The notes below the pieces were generated by a model that saw only the letters and a list, made by a program, of their open reading frames with translations, searched no databases and was not told the origin of the DNA. Below, one piece after another: positions 19,208 to 28,490 of a stretch of 36,748 nt of DNA. The stretch's first letter is position 1; each line of letters opens with the position of its first letter. The DNA comes from Gemella bergeri ATCC 700627 (lineage in GTDB: Bacteria > Bacillota > Bacilli > Staphylococcales > Gemellaceae), in NCBI RefSeq assembly GCF_000469465.1, contig NZ_KI271814.1, positions 1-36,748 on the forward strand. The letters run 5' to 3'. The translations under genes and the position numbers were made by a program.

Positions 19208-19239
19208 ATAAGGGAGTGAAGAGTTTTCTGCTCCCTTAT
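19208..19239 (+). terminator. Hairpin after the acyl-CoA-dehydrogenase-like gene
   Basis: A perfect 9-base stem (ATAAGGGAG with CTCCCTTAT) around a 14-base loop, 20 bases past the stop, but without a T run. It could be a weak terminator, an mRNA-stabilising hairpin or part of an attenuator before the next gene. Confidence 0.4.
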
Positions 19240-19243
19240 GTGC

Positions 19244-19269
19244 TATCAATATATTGATAAAAATATCAA
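19244..19269. promoter_or_regulatory. Three alternating TATCAA half-sites, 10 bases apart
   Basis: TATCAA (19244-19249), TTGATA (19254-19259) and TATCAA (19264-19269) alternate in orientation at an exact 10-base period; the first two form a 16-base perfect palindrome. This is the layout of a binding site on one face of the helix, but no known regulator is recognised. Confidence 0.35.
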
Positions 19270-19376
19270 AAAACATGGTTAAGCAAATATTATATAAATA
19301 TCCGTTGTTTATATTAATAGATTAATTACTTTTAATCAGCTTTATCCTAAAAATATAAAAATACGAGGTAAATTAT

Positions 19377-20201
19377 ATGTCTAAATTAAAAATAGGAGCA
19401 GTTATCTATGCTCCAAAAGTAACAGTTATTTGGGGAATTATCGCTAAATTTTTTGAAAATGAAAACTTTCCTATTGAACCTGTTTATTTTAAAGATTACA
19501 AAGAACAAGTTGATGCACTTATTAATGAAGAAATCGATGTTGCTTGGAATTCGCCACTTGCTTGGTTAGATGCACACCTTCGCACAAAAGGAAAAGCATT
19601 AGATGGTTCTATGCGTGATACTGACCGTGATAGACAATCATTTATCGTTGTAAAAAAAGATAGCGGTATAAATAGTTTAGCTGATCTTAAAGGTAAAACA
19701 ATAGGCTTTGGTGCTACTGATTCTCCACAAGCACGTCTTATTCCAATAAACCATCTACATAAAAATGGTTTGGAATATTCAAAAGATTATATCGAAAAAC
19801 GTTTTGATATTGGCGTAGGATTGCATGGAGATCATGTCGGCGGCGAATTAGATTCAGCAGTTGCACTAAAAAATGGTGAAGTAGATGCTACATGGATGCT
19901 TGACTTTAATTATCAAGCATGGACACTTGACGGAACACTTGATGAAAACCAATTTGTAATTTTAGATAAAACCGATTTCTTCGATCACTGTATTTTCTCA
20001 GGTCGTCCGGAACTGGATAAAGCACGTTTTGAAAAATTCCTTGAAGTTCTACACAAAATGGATTATAATAACCCGGAACATAAAGAAATGATGGATATGG
20101 AAGGATTAAAAGAATGGATTCCAGGTCGTACATCCGGTTTTAAACAATTAACAGAAGCAAATGAATACTTAGATTTCTTTGGTGAATTTCATGGAAAATA
20201 A
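19377..20201 (+). CDS. PhnD-like substrate-binding-fold protein without signal peptide
   Basis: A 274-residue protein of the phosphate/phosphonate-binding (PhnD, type 2 periplasmic) fold: KIGAVIYAPKVTVIWGIIAKF, then YKEQVDALINEEIDVAWNSPLAWLDA, then GINSLADLKGKTIGFGATDSPQARLIP and ALKNGEVDATWMLDF. The N-terminus MSKLKIGAVIYAP has no signal peptide, lipobox or membrane helix, and no ABC permease or ATPase follows, so it should be cytosolic. Cytosolic members of such folds can be enzymes (Thi5/NMT1 in thiamine synthesis is the precedent). SD GAGG is good. It overlaps the core-MetE gene by 11 bases, tying it to methyl transfer. Ligand unknown. Confidence 0.78.
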   Translation: MSKLKIGAVIYAPKVTVIWGIIAKFFENENFPIEPVYFKDYKEQVDALINEEIDVAWNSPLAWLDAHLRTKGKALDGSMRDTDRDRQSFIVVKKDSGINSLADLKGKTIGFGATDSPQARLIPINHLHKNGLEYSKDYIEKRFDIGVGLHGDHVGGELDSAVALKNGEVDATWMLDFNYQAWTLDGTLDENQFVILDKTDFFDHCIFSGRPELDKARFEKFLEVLHKMDYNNPEHKEMMDMEGLKEWIPGRTSGFKQLTEANEYLDFFGEFHGK

Positions 20202-21372
20202 TTTTAGATCATTTACTACTTCGCTACTAGGGAGTATGCCCCGTAGCAAAAAATTACTTACCGCAAAAAGAAAATTTCTCAAGGGTAATTTATCACAGGA
20301 AGATTATAAAAAACTTTTAGATAAAGAAACTAAATTTTTTGTAGATTTACAAGAAAAAAATAACATTGATATTATTACCAGCGGTGAACTTGATCGTGAT
20401 AACTATGTATCCTTTATCGCAAATAAATTAAATGGTGTCACAATGATGAGTATGGCTGACATGTTTGACTATATTGATGATAAACAAGCATTCGAGCAAA
20501 TATTAGAAACTCTTGATGTCCCTGCTATTAGTATTAAAAATGCTATTTGTACCGGAAAAGTCAGTTATAACAAACCGTTAGTTGCTGATGAAATTAAATA
20601 TTTAAGAAAATTCACAACCTCACCGTTAAAAGCAACACTCCCCGGACCATACTTAATAACACGTTCTATGTGGCTACCGGCATTATCAAAACAATATTAT
20701 AACAACAAAGAGCATCTGGGAGAAGATATTATAAATATTCTAAAAAAAGAAATCGATGAACTTGTGCTACAAGGTGTTGAAATTGTTCAATTTGATGAAC
20801 CGGTATTAACCGAAGTAGTTTTTACCGAGGGGAAAACACGCTCTTTTATGTGTGCTGCATTATCTGAAAAAAAAGATCCAACTCAAGAACTTGAATTTGC
20901 TACTCATTTAATCAAAAATGTTGTTTCTTACGCAAAAGAAAGAGGAATTTTAGTATCTTTACATGTTTGTCGCGGAAACTGGAGTCGTAATGAAAGTATT
21001 TTGCTAACCGGACCATATACACCCCTACTACCATTATTTGAAAAAGTTTTACCTAATATACTTACACTAGAATTTTCTACACCACGTGCAGGGGAATTAT
21101 CTTCATTGCTTGAAAGTAAAATAATTAAAGAAAACTGCATACTAGGATTAGGCGTTATGAATCCAAGAACAGATGTAATAGAATCTTTAGAATCTATTGT
21201 TACCAGAGTAGAAGAAGCGTTAAAATTTCTCCCGAAAGAGAAAATTTGGTTAAATCCTGATTGCGGTTTTGCAACATTTGCTAACAGACCGGTTAGTACT
21301 GTTAACATTATTGATAAAAAACTAGCACGCCTAAGCGAAGCTAGTAAATACTTAAGGTCTCACTATGAATAG
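20191..21372 (+). CDS. Core-only cobalamin-independent methionine synthase (MetE C-terminal domain)
   Basis: A 393-residue protein matching only the catalytic C-terminal barrel of MetE; full MetE has about 750 residues. All zinc ligands are visible: His258 and Cys260 (SLHVCRGNW), Glu294 (LEFSTPRAGE) and Cys358 (LNPDCGFATF). VQFDEPVL (about 200) is the acidic homocysteine-site strand. The start at 20191 is preferred because GGTGA (20181-20185) lies five bases upstream. Overlaps of 11 bases with the PhnD-like gene and 8 with the OsmC-like gene show coupling. Without the N-terminal domain it may not use triglutamyl methyl-folate; folate-independent core MetEs (MesA-MesD types) and Bacillus YxjG/YxjH are the nearest concepts. 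Methyl donor unknown. Confidence 0.88.
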   Translation: MENNFRSFTTSLLGSMPRSKKLLTAKRKFLKGNLSQEDYKKLLDKETKFFVDLQEKNNIDIITSGELDRDNYVSFIANKLNGVTMMSMADMFDYIDDKQAFEQILETLDVPAISIKNAICTGKVSYNKPLVADEIKYLRKFTTSPLKATLPGPYLITRSMWLPALSKQYYNNKEHLGEDIINILKKEIDELVLQGVEIVQFDEPVLTEVVFTEGKTRSFMCAALSEKKDPTQELEFATHLIKNVVSYAKERGILVSLHVCRGNWSRNESILLTGPYTPLLPLFEKVLPNILTLEFSTPRAGELSSLLESKIIKENCILGLGVMNPRTDVIESLESIVTRVEEALKFLPKEKIWLNPDCGFATFANRPVSTVNIIDKKLARLSEASKYLRSHYE

Positions 21373-21832
21373 TATCTACGAATCTCATAATTATGACATT
21401 TCTTTTCGTGGTGTTTTGTCTGAGAATAAAGTTCTAAAACTTTTCACAAATAATGATTGCATAGAAGTTAGTAGTGAAATAGATTTTGATATTAATGCAG
21501 ATTATAAAAGTAGCTTAAATTATTTTGCAAGTGCCACTTTAGGCGGAATAATACATAGTATTGTTAATCAAAGTAAACATGAAAATTTTGAAATTGAGGA
21601 AATTGAGGGGAAAATTCACTTTATATTAAAAAATCCCCTAACACTTCTAGGGGTTAAAGGATATAATGAAGAGCCGAAAATAGATACATGTAAAATTATA
21701 ATTTATTTATATGCTGATATAGAAGATAACGAATTAATAGAATTTTGTAATAATGCTTTAAAACGTTCATTTATTTATAATACTTTAAAATCTTCCATTG
21801 ATATAAATATAGAATTTATTCCTATAGTATAA
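21365..21832 (+). CDS. OsmC-like fold protein lacking both peroxidatic cysteines
   Basis: A 155-residue protein I place in the OsmC/Ohr fold from KSSLNYFASATLGGIIHSI (the central helix that normally reads ALxxCxxxTL), the EEIEGKIHFIL strand and ALKRSFIYNTLKSSIDI (normally CPVxxTL). The two redox cysteines align to Thr58 and Ser135, so it cannot be a thiol peroxidase; the two cysteines it has (32 and 128) are elsewhere. It starts 8 bases inside the MetE gene and ends at a terminator, so it is the last member of the unit. A binding or partner role is likelier than detoxification. Family call is by eye and moderate. Confidence 0.55.
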   Translation: MNSIYESHNYDISFRGVLSENKVLKLFTNNDCIEVSSEIDFDINADYKSSLNYFASATLGGIIHSIVNQSKHENFEIEEIEGKIHFILKNPLTLLGVKGYNEEPKIDTCKIIIYLYADIEDNELIEFCNNALKRSFIYNTLKSSIDINIEFIPIV

Positions 21833-21861
21833 AAGAGTGAGCAATTTTGCTCACCCTTTTT
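21831..21861 (+). terminator. Bidirectional terminator, OsmC-like gene / trxA
   Basis: GTGAGCA and TGCTCAC pair around a short loop, extended by AAAAG/CTTTT after one A-C mismatch, with a T run on the plus strand and TTTTA on the minus strand. It sits between convergent genes. Confidence 0.85.
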
Positions 21862-21869
21862 AATTTATA

Positions 21870-22175
21870 TTAATATTTTGATAGAAAGTCTTTTAATGCT
21901 TCTTTTGGTAAATATCCAGATTTTTCTGCCAATACTTCTCCATTTTTCATGATAAGTAATGTTGGAATTGACATTACACCATATTCTGAAGCAGCTTCTT
22001 GATTTTCATCTACATTAAGTTTATAGAATTCAATATTAGTTAGTTCATTAGATACTTCTTCTAATACGGGTGCTAACATTTTACATGGTCCACACCATGG
22101 TGCCCAAAAATCAAATAGTTTTACACTATCAGTTTTTGATAATTCATAAAATTCTTTATCTGTAATTTCTCTCAT
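21870..22175 (-). CDS. trxA: Thioredoxin
   Basis: A 101-residue cytoplasmic dithiol reductant. The active site FWAPWCGPCKM (Cys at about 28 and 31) and the cis-proline segment SIPTLLIMKNGE are canonical; length is normal. SD AAAGGAG. Monocistronic with its own promoter. It supplies electrons to ribonucleotide reductase, methionine sulfoxide reductase and peroxiredoxins in relatives. Confidence 0.97.
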   Translation of the reverse strand: MREITDKEFYELSKTDSVKLFDFWAPWCGPCKMLAPVLEEVSNELTNIEFYKLNVDENQEAASEYGVMSIPTLLIMKNGEVLAEKSGYLPKEALKDFLSKY

Positions 22176-22207
22176 TGTTTTCTATCTCCTTTTATATTAT
22201 TGAATAT

Positions 22208-22236
22208 ATATTATAATATTATTTGACGTTATTCAA
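22208..22236 (-). promoter_or_regulatory. SigA promoter of trxA
   Basis: On the minus strand TTGAAT, a 17-base spacer and TAATAT, about 33 bases from the start codon. Confidence 0.5.
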
Positions 22237-22258
22237 CTATTTTGTTTTGAAAAATTTT

Positions 22259-23875
<1,617 letters not shown>

Positions 23876-24154
23876 TTAATCTTCCAATACTGCTAATATT
23901 TCTTCTTCATTTACAATATAATAAATTTCATTTTTATGTGTTATCTTTTTATAAACATCTGAAAAAACTACAACACTTCCGGTTGTTAATTCACCTTCAT
24001 TGACCGCTGATAATAAACAACTCTCTCCAAGGGCTACCACTTCTCCAATATTTGATTCATCAGCACCTGTTGATGATAAAACGATTCCACTGGTAGTTTC
24101 TTGTTCTTGTTCAATTTTTTTCAATAATACATTATCAAATAATGGTTTAATCAT
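23876..24154 (-). CDS. groES: Co-chaperonin GroES
   Basis: A 92-residue heptameric lid of GroEL. MIKPLFDNVLLKKIEQEQETTSG fits the family, as do the mobile loop (GIVLSST) and GEVVALGES. First gene of the groES-groEL operon, with SD AAAGGAG. A perfect CtsR operator lies 65 bases upstream; no CIRCE element (TTAGCACTC inverted repeat) is present. Confidence 0.97.
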   Translation of the reverse strand: MIKPLFDNVLLKKIEQEQETTSGIVLSSTGADESNIGEVVALGESCLLSAVNEGELTTGSVVVFSDVYKKITHKNEIYYIVNEEEILAVLED

Positions 24155-24193
24155 ATAAATCTCCTTTAATTAACTATTTTATTTTTATAATAA

Positions 24194-24224
24194 ACTATAC
24201 CATATATCATAAATCAAAAGTCAA
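24194..24224 (-). promoter_or_regulatory. Probable groESL promoter overlapping the CtsR box
   Basis: On the minus strand TTGACT and TATAGT are 19 bases apart, and TGG before the TATAGT makes it an extended -10. The -35 lies inside the CtsR operator, so CtsR would block polymerase binding. Confidence 0.45.
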
Positions 24225-24235
24225 AAAAAGTCAAA
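24219..24235 (-). promoter_or_regulatory. CtsR operator of groESL
   Basis: AGTCAAA-AAA-AGTCAAA is a perfect match to the CtsR heptad direct repeat RGTCAAA-NAN-RGTCAAA (plus-strand reading). CtsR represses class III heat-shock genes in Bacilli. Confidence 0.8.
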
Positions 24236-24303
24236 TATTGAGTATTATCACTTAATAATAATATTAATAGTTGTTATCTAAAATTTATATCTTACTTAAA
24301 CTA

Positions 24304-24320
24304 TGTTAGAAAATATAACA
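24304..24320 (+). promoter_or_regulatory. GlnR box upstream of glnR-glnA
   Basis: TGTTA-N7-TAACA fits the GlnR/TnrA consensus TGTNA-N7-TNACA exactly. A second, imperfect copy (TGTTA-N6-TAACG) is at 24346-24361, so the pair resembles the two operators of Bacillus glnRA. Confidence 0.7.
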
Positions 24321-24402
24321 TATACTTTCTTTATTACTTGTTTTCTGTTATATTAATAACGTAAGAAAAATATTTCACTACATTAAAAGAGAGGTGTTCT
24401 TA

Positions 24403-24789
24403 GTGGGTTTTAAAGAATTTCAGAAAAATCTTCCAGTTTTTTCCATTAGTGTTGTAACTAAAATAACACAACTTAGCGCTAGACAAATTCGCTACTATGA
24501 AGAAAAGAAATTATTTACACCTAAACGAACTGAAGGAAATACTAGATTATTTTCGCTTAATGATATAGATAAGCTGCTGACTATTAAAGACTTACTTACA
24601 AAAGGCTTTAATTTAAAAGCTATTGATGAAATACTTAACGAAAAAGAAGTCTCTAGTCAAACAAATAAAATTCGTCAAATTATCCACAACGATATTTTCG
24701 CAGGTCCTAACGGACTTTCTCGTGAAGAACGTTCTATCGGTCGTGGTGATTTATCAAGATTCTACAATAATAAAAAAAATAAATTTTAA
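24403..24789 (+). CDS. glnR: MerR-family nitrogen regulator GlnR
   Basis: A 128-residue repressor with an N-terminal MerR winged helix: FSISVVTKITQLSARQIRYYEEKKLFTPKRTEGNTRLFS, then the helix IDKLLTIKDLLTKGFNLKAI. It has no long effector domain; GlnR senses nitrogen through feedback-inhibited glutamine synthetase. I place the start at the GTG at 24403, six bases after the SD GAGGTG (24391-24396); a GTG inside that SD gives a frame three residues longer and is unlikely. Upstream of glnA by 44 bases, with a GlnR box in its own promoter, so autorepression is expected. Confidence 0.9.
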   Translation: MGFKEFQKNLPVFSISVVTKITQLSARQIRYYEEKKLFTPKRTEGNTRLFSLNDIDKLLTIKDLLTKGFNLKAIDEILNEKEVSSQTNKIRQIIHNDIFAGPNGLSREERSIGRGDLSRFYNNKKNKF

Positions 24790-24833
24790 CAATTTCGTTA
24801 AATTTTATCACATAAAACGAGAAGGAGAATACA

Positions 24834-26159
24834 ATGACGAGAGATGAGATACTAAAAAAAATAAAAGAAGAAAATGTAAAATACATTAGACTTCAATTTA
24901 CGGATATTACCGGAACTATTAAAAATGTAGAAGTACCTGTTAGTCAAATAAATAAAGTATTAGATAATAAAATGATGTTTGACGGTTCTTCTATAGAAGG
25001 CTTTGTTAGAATAGAAGAAAGCGATATGTATCTATACCCAGATCTTGATACTTTTTTAGTATTTTCATGGGATAGTGAATATGGAAAAGTAGCAAGATTT
25101 ATTTGTGATGTACATACTGTTGACGGAAAACCTTTTGCAGGTGACCCACGAGGTAATTTAAAAAAATTATTAATTAAAATGAAAAAATTAGGGTTCGATA
25201 CTTTAAACCTTGGTCCTGAACCGGAATTTTTCTTATTTAGATTGAAAGAAGATGGTGAACCAAGTATTGATTTGAATGACAACGGCGGTTACTTTGATCT
25301 TGCACCCATTGATCTTGGAGAAAATGTTCGTCGCGACATAGTTCTTGAACTTGAGCGTTTAGGCTTTGATATTGAAGCCAGCCATCATGAGGTTGCACCG
25401 GGGCAACATGAAATTGATTTTAAATACGATAATGTAATTTCCGCTTGTGATAATATTCAAACATTTAAACTCATTGTCAAAACAATAGCAAGAAAACATG
25501 GATTACATGCGACTTTTATGCCAAAACCCATTTTTGGCATTAACGGATCAGGAATGCACTGCAATGTTTCATTATTTAACAATGGGGAAAATAGCTTTTA
25601 CGATAAAGATAGCGAAAATGGTCTGTCAAAAATCGCCTATAATTTTATAGCCGGAGTGCTTAAACACGCCCGCAGTTTTACGGCTATTTGTAATCCTACT
25701 GTTAACTCTTACAAACGTTTAGTTCCCGGCTATGAAGCACCATGTTATGTCGCTTGGTCTACCTCTAATCGTTCACCACTAGTGAGAGTTCCGGCTTCAC
25801 GAGAACAATCTACTCGTATTGAGATTCGTTCTGTTGATCCGGCGGCTAATCCTTATTTGGCAATGACTGCAATTCTTGCAGCAGGACTTGATGGGATTGA
25901 AAACAATTTACTACCGGTTGATGAGGTAAGAAGTAATATTTACACTATGACTCGTAATGAAAGAATTAGCAATGGTATTAATGAGTTACCTTCTACACTT
26001 TATACGGCTTTAAAAGAACTAAACTCATCTCCTGCTATGAAAGTCGCATTAGGCGATCACATATTTTATAATTTTATTGAAGCTAAATCTATTGAATGGG
26101 ATTCATTTAGAACCCAAGTTACAGACTGGGAATTAGATCAATACCTTAAAAATTGCTAA
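24834..26159 (+). CDS. glnA: Type I glutamine synthetase
   Basis: Dodecameric ATP-dependent enzyme making glutamine from glutamate and ammonia, 441 residues (GSI-alpha size, no adenylylation insert). [31 protein letters not shown], the metal and ATP site [27 protein letters not shown] and [19 protein letters not shown] are all present. SD GAAGGAG. Second gene of glnR-glnA, followed by a strong terminator. In Bacilli its feedback-inhibited form binds GlnR, closing the regulatory loop. Confidence 0.98.
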   Translation: MTRDEILKKIKEENVKYIRLQFTDITGTIKNVEVPVSQINKVLDNKMMFDGSSIEGFVRIEESDMYLYPDLDTFLVFSWDSEYGKVARFICDVHTVDGKPFAGDPRGNLKKLLIKMKKLGFDTLNLGPEPEFFLFRLKEDGEPSIDLNDNGGYFDLAPIDLGENVRRDIVLELERLGFDIEASHHEVAPGQHEIDFKYDNVISACDNIQTFKLIVKTIARKHGLHATFMPKPIFGINGSGMHCNVSLFNNGENSFYDKDSENGLSKIAYNFIAGVLKHARSFTAICNPTVNSYKRLVPGYEAPCYVAWSTSNRSPLVRVPASREQSTRIEIRSVDPAANPYLAMTAILAAGLDGIENNLLPVDEVRSNIYTMTRNERISNGINELPSTLYTALKELNSSPAMKVALGDHIFYNFIEAKSIEWDSFRTQVTDWELDQYLKNC

Positions 26160-26194
26160 TATTAAATTTGGTAGCCCTCATAATAAATAATTTT

Positions 26195-26234
26195 AATGAG
26201 ATTTTTTGGTTGTATATCAACAAAAAATCTCATT
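26195..26234 (+). terminator. Terminator of glnR-glnA
   Basis: A long stem AATGAGATTTTTTG with CAAAAAATCTCATT, extended by three more pairs past one bulged G, followed by six T (26236-26241). Confidence 0.85.
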
Positions 26235-26254
26235 ATTTTTTAAAATATTGACAA

Positions 26255-26291
26255 AAAAGGGATTGCAGATCTAAAATCTACAATCTCTTTT
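26255..26291 (-). terminator. Terminator of fba
   Basis: Stem 26255-26270 with 26276-26291 (one wobble and one mismatch) with loop CTAAA, followed on the minus strand by TTTTTTG, 34 bases after the fba stop. Confidence 0.8.
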
Positions 26292-26325
26292 ATCAATCCT
26301 AAATTTTATAGAACCAGTTTTTTAT

Positions 26326-27192
26326 TTATGCTTTATTTCTTGAACCGAAAATATCGATTTTTTCATGAACCATGGCTTTGATTGCCTCAAATCCAGGATT
26401 TAATAATTTACGTGGATCAAATCCTTTTCCTGCAAGGTCTTTTCCGGCTTCAATATATTCTCTAGTTGCTGCGGCAAACGCTAATTGACATTCAGTATTA
26501 ACATTAACTTTAGCTACTCCTAGAGAAATTGCTTTTTGAATTTGATCAGTTGGAATACCTGAACCACCATGTAATACTAATGGAATACCACCGGTTACAT
26601 TAGAAATTTTTTCCAATGTTTCAAAACTCAAACCTGCCCAATTTTCCGGATATTTACCATGAATATTACCAATTCCAGCTGCTAAGAAATCTATTCCTAA
26701 CTCTGCCATTATTTTACATTCTTGTGGATCTGCTAATTCACCGGCACCGATAACACCATCTTCTTCTCCACCGATTGAACCAACTTCACATTCGATAGAT
26801 AAACCTTTACCATGTGCTAATGCAATCATTTCTTTAGATTTTTCAATATTTTCATCAAATGGATAGTGAGATCCATCAAACATTACTGAACTAAATCCAG
26901 CTTCAATAGCCGCTTTAGTTCCTTCATATGAACCATGGTCAAGGTGCAACGCCACCGGTACGGTAATATTTAAAGCTTCAACCATCGCATCAACCATTGC
27001 TGCTACTGTTTTAAAACCTGTCATATATTTTGCAGCGCCTTCACTCACTCCTAAGATTACTGGACTTTTTGCCTCTTCACAAGCTAACAAAATAGCTTTA
27101 GTCCATTCCAGATTATTAATATTAAAATGCCCTACTGCATATCCTTCTTTTCTCGCTTTCACAAGCATATCTTTTGCCGGTACTAATACCAT
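26326..27192 (-). CDS. fba: Class II fructose-bisphosphate aldolase
   Basis: Zinc-dependent glycolytic aldolase of 288 residues splitting fructose 1,6-bisphosphate. GHFNINNLEW at the N-terminus, zinc motif ALHLDHGSYEG (about residue 80), SVMFDGSHYPF, ECEVGSIGGEEDG, GIGNIHGKYP (about 178), LVLHGGSGIP (about 207) and KVNVNTE (about 229) give all catalytic and metal residues. SD AAGGAGG. Monocistronic. Confidence 0.97.
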   Translation of the reverse strand: MVLVPAKDMLVKARKEGYAVGHFNINNLEWTKAILLACEEAKSPVILGVSEGAAKYMTGFKTVAAMVDAMVEALNITVPVALHLDHGSYEGTKAAIEAGFSSVMFDGSHYPFDENIEKSKEMIALAHGKGLSIECEVGSIGGEEDGVIGAGELADPQECKIMAELGIDFLAAGIGNIHGKYPENWAGLSFETLEKISNVTGGIPLVLHGGSGIPTDQIQKAISLGVAKVNVNTECQLAFAAATREYIEAGKDLAGKGFDPRKLLNPGFEAIKAMVHEKIDIFGSRNKA

Positions 27193-27291
27193 GTTATTTT
27201 TCCTCCTTGAATAACTACTTACTTCTTATATCATACTACAATTTAAGAAAAAAATAAACCTTTTTTCTCTAAGTTTTTTCAATTGTGTGTA

Positions 27292-28191
27292 TTATTTATC
27301 TAATTTATCCATAATATCTAGTAAATATTCAGGTATTTCCGTCTCAAAATGTAGATTTTTATTTGTAATAGGGTGGATAAATTCAATACTTTTGGAATGA
27401 AGTGCTTGCCCATTTGTATTTAATGTTTTACGTGGTCCATATACTAAGTCACCTACTAACGGATGATTAATATATTTCATATGTACTCTAATTTGATGCG
27501 TTCTTCCCGTTTCCAACTCACATTCAACAAGTGTATAATTTTCAAATCTGTCAATTACTTTAAAATGTGTTATTGATGGCTTACCTTCATCTATAACAGC
27601 CATTTCTTTTCGATCTTTTGGATTTCTTGCGATCGGAGCATCTATTGTCCCATAATCATGTTTAATACTGCCATGAACTAACGCGTAATATTTTCTTTTA
27701 ATTTCTTTATTAGCTATCATTTCCGATAACTTCACATGTGCTTTATCATTTTTGGCTACTACCAACAAACCTGAAGTATCTTTATCAATTCTATGAACAA
27801 TTCCAGGTCTTACAGTTCCGTTAATACTTGATAATTCACTATGAAATAATAGAGCATTAACTAATGTTCCGTCTTTATGTCCGGGTGACGGGTGAACAAC
27901 CATACCTTTAGCTTTATTTACTATAATTAAATCATTATCTTCATAAACAATATCTATTGGAATATTTTGTTTTACTACATTTAACTCTTCAGGTTCTTTA
28001 TAATCAACTGTAATTACATTACCGTTTTTTAATTTAAAATTTGTTTTAATAGGTTTACCATCTACCTTTATATATCCATCCACTATCAAATTTTGAATAT
28101 TTGTTCTTGATACATCAATTAACTCTTGTTGTAGAAATTTATCAATACGTTCACTCTTATCGGAATTATAAATTATCTTCTTCTGTTCCAT
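27292..28191 (-). CDS. RluA/RluD-family pseudouridine synthase
   Basis: A 299-residue enzyme that isomerises uridine in RNA. An N-terminal S4 RNA-binding domain (RIDKFLQQELIDVSRTNIQNLIVDGYIKV) is followed by the catalytic domain with HRIDKDTSGLLVVAKN (catalytic Asp about residue 137) and TGRTHQIRVHMKYINHPLVGD. RluD modifies the helix 69 uridines of 23S rRNA; the Bacillus relative in this class is YlyB. Which site it modifies here is not decidable. SD AAGGAGG and its own promoter; here it stands apart from the lspA and pyrR neighbours it has in Bacillus. Confidence 0.93.
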   Translation of the reverse strand: MEQKKIIYNSDKSERIDKFLQQELIDVSRTNIQNLIVDGYIKVDGKPIKTNFKLKNGNVITVDYKEPEELNVVKQNIPIDIVYEDNDLIIVNKAKGMVVHPSPGHKDGTLVNALLFHSELSSINGTVRPGIVHRIDKDTSGLLVVAKNDKAHVKLSEMIANKEIKRKYYALVHGSIKHDYGTIDAPIARNPKDRKEMAVIDEGKPSITHFKVIDRFENYTLVECELETGRTHQIRVHMKYINHPLVGDLVYGPRKTLNTNGQALHSKSIEFIHPITNKNLHFETEIPEYLLDIMDKLDK

Positions 28192-28219
28192 TACTACCTC
28201 CTTGCTATTTCACTATATT

Positions 28220-28248
28220 ATATTAACTAAAAATATAGCAATTGTAAA
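28220..28248 (-). promoter_or_regulatory. SigA promoter of the pseudouridine synthase gene
   Basis: On the minus strand TTTACA, a 17-base spacer and TAATAT, about 29 bases before the start codon. Confidence 0.55.
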
Positions 28249-28451
28249 CTAATAAGCTGAAAATAATAAACAGTTAAATATTTAAGAAGTAACCACATTA
28301 TCACATCTATTATTACAGTATTACTAATCGTTTTAACTAAACTTCTTAAACCCGATAACAAAAAATTAACATTAAAGAAACTACTCTAATTTCAATAATT
28401 TTATAAATTAAAAATAATATTTAAATTATATATAATACTAATACAACCATA

Positions 28452-28490
28452 AAAAATAGATGTCAATATATTAATACTGCATCTATTTTT
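28452..28490 (-). terminator. Terminator of the pyrH-frr-ynzC-yneF operon
   Basis: A perfect 11-base stem AAAAATAGATG / CATCTATTTTT with a 17-base loop just after the yneF stop; on the minus strand the stem ends in a run of six T. Confidence 0.75.

Noticed and set aside
24155-24402. CIRCE element for groESL
   Set aside because: No TTAGCACTC or GAGTGCTAA half-site on either strand; only the CtsR repeat is present.
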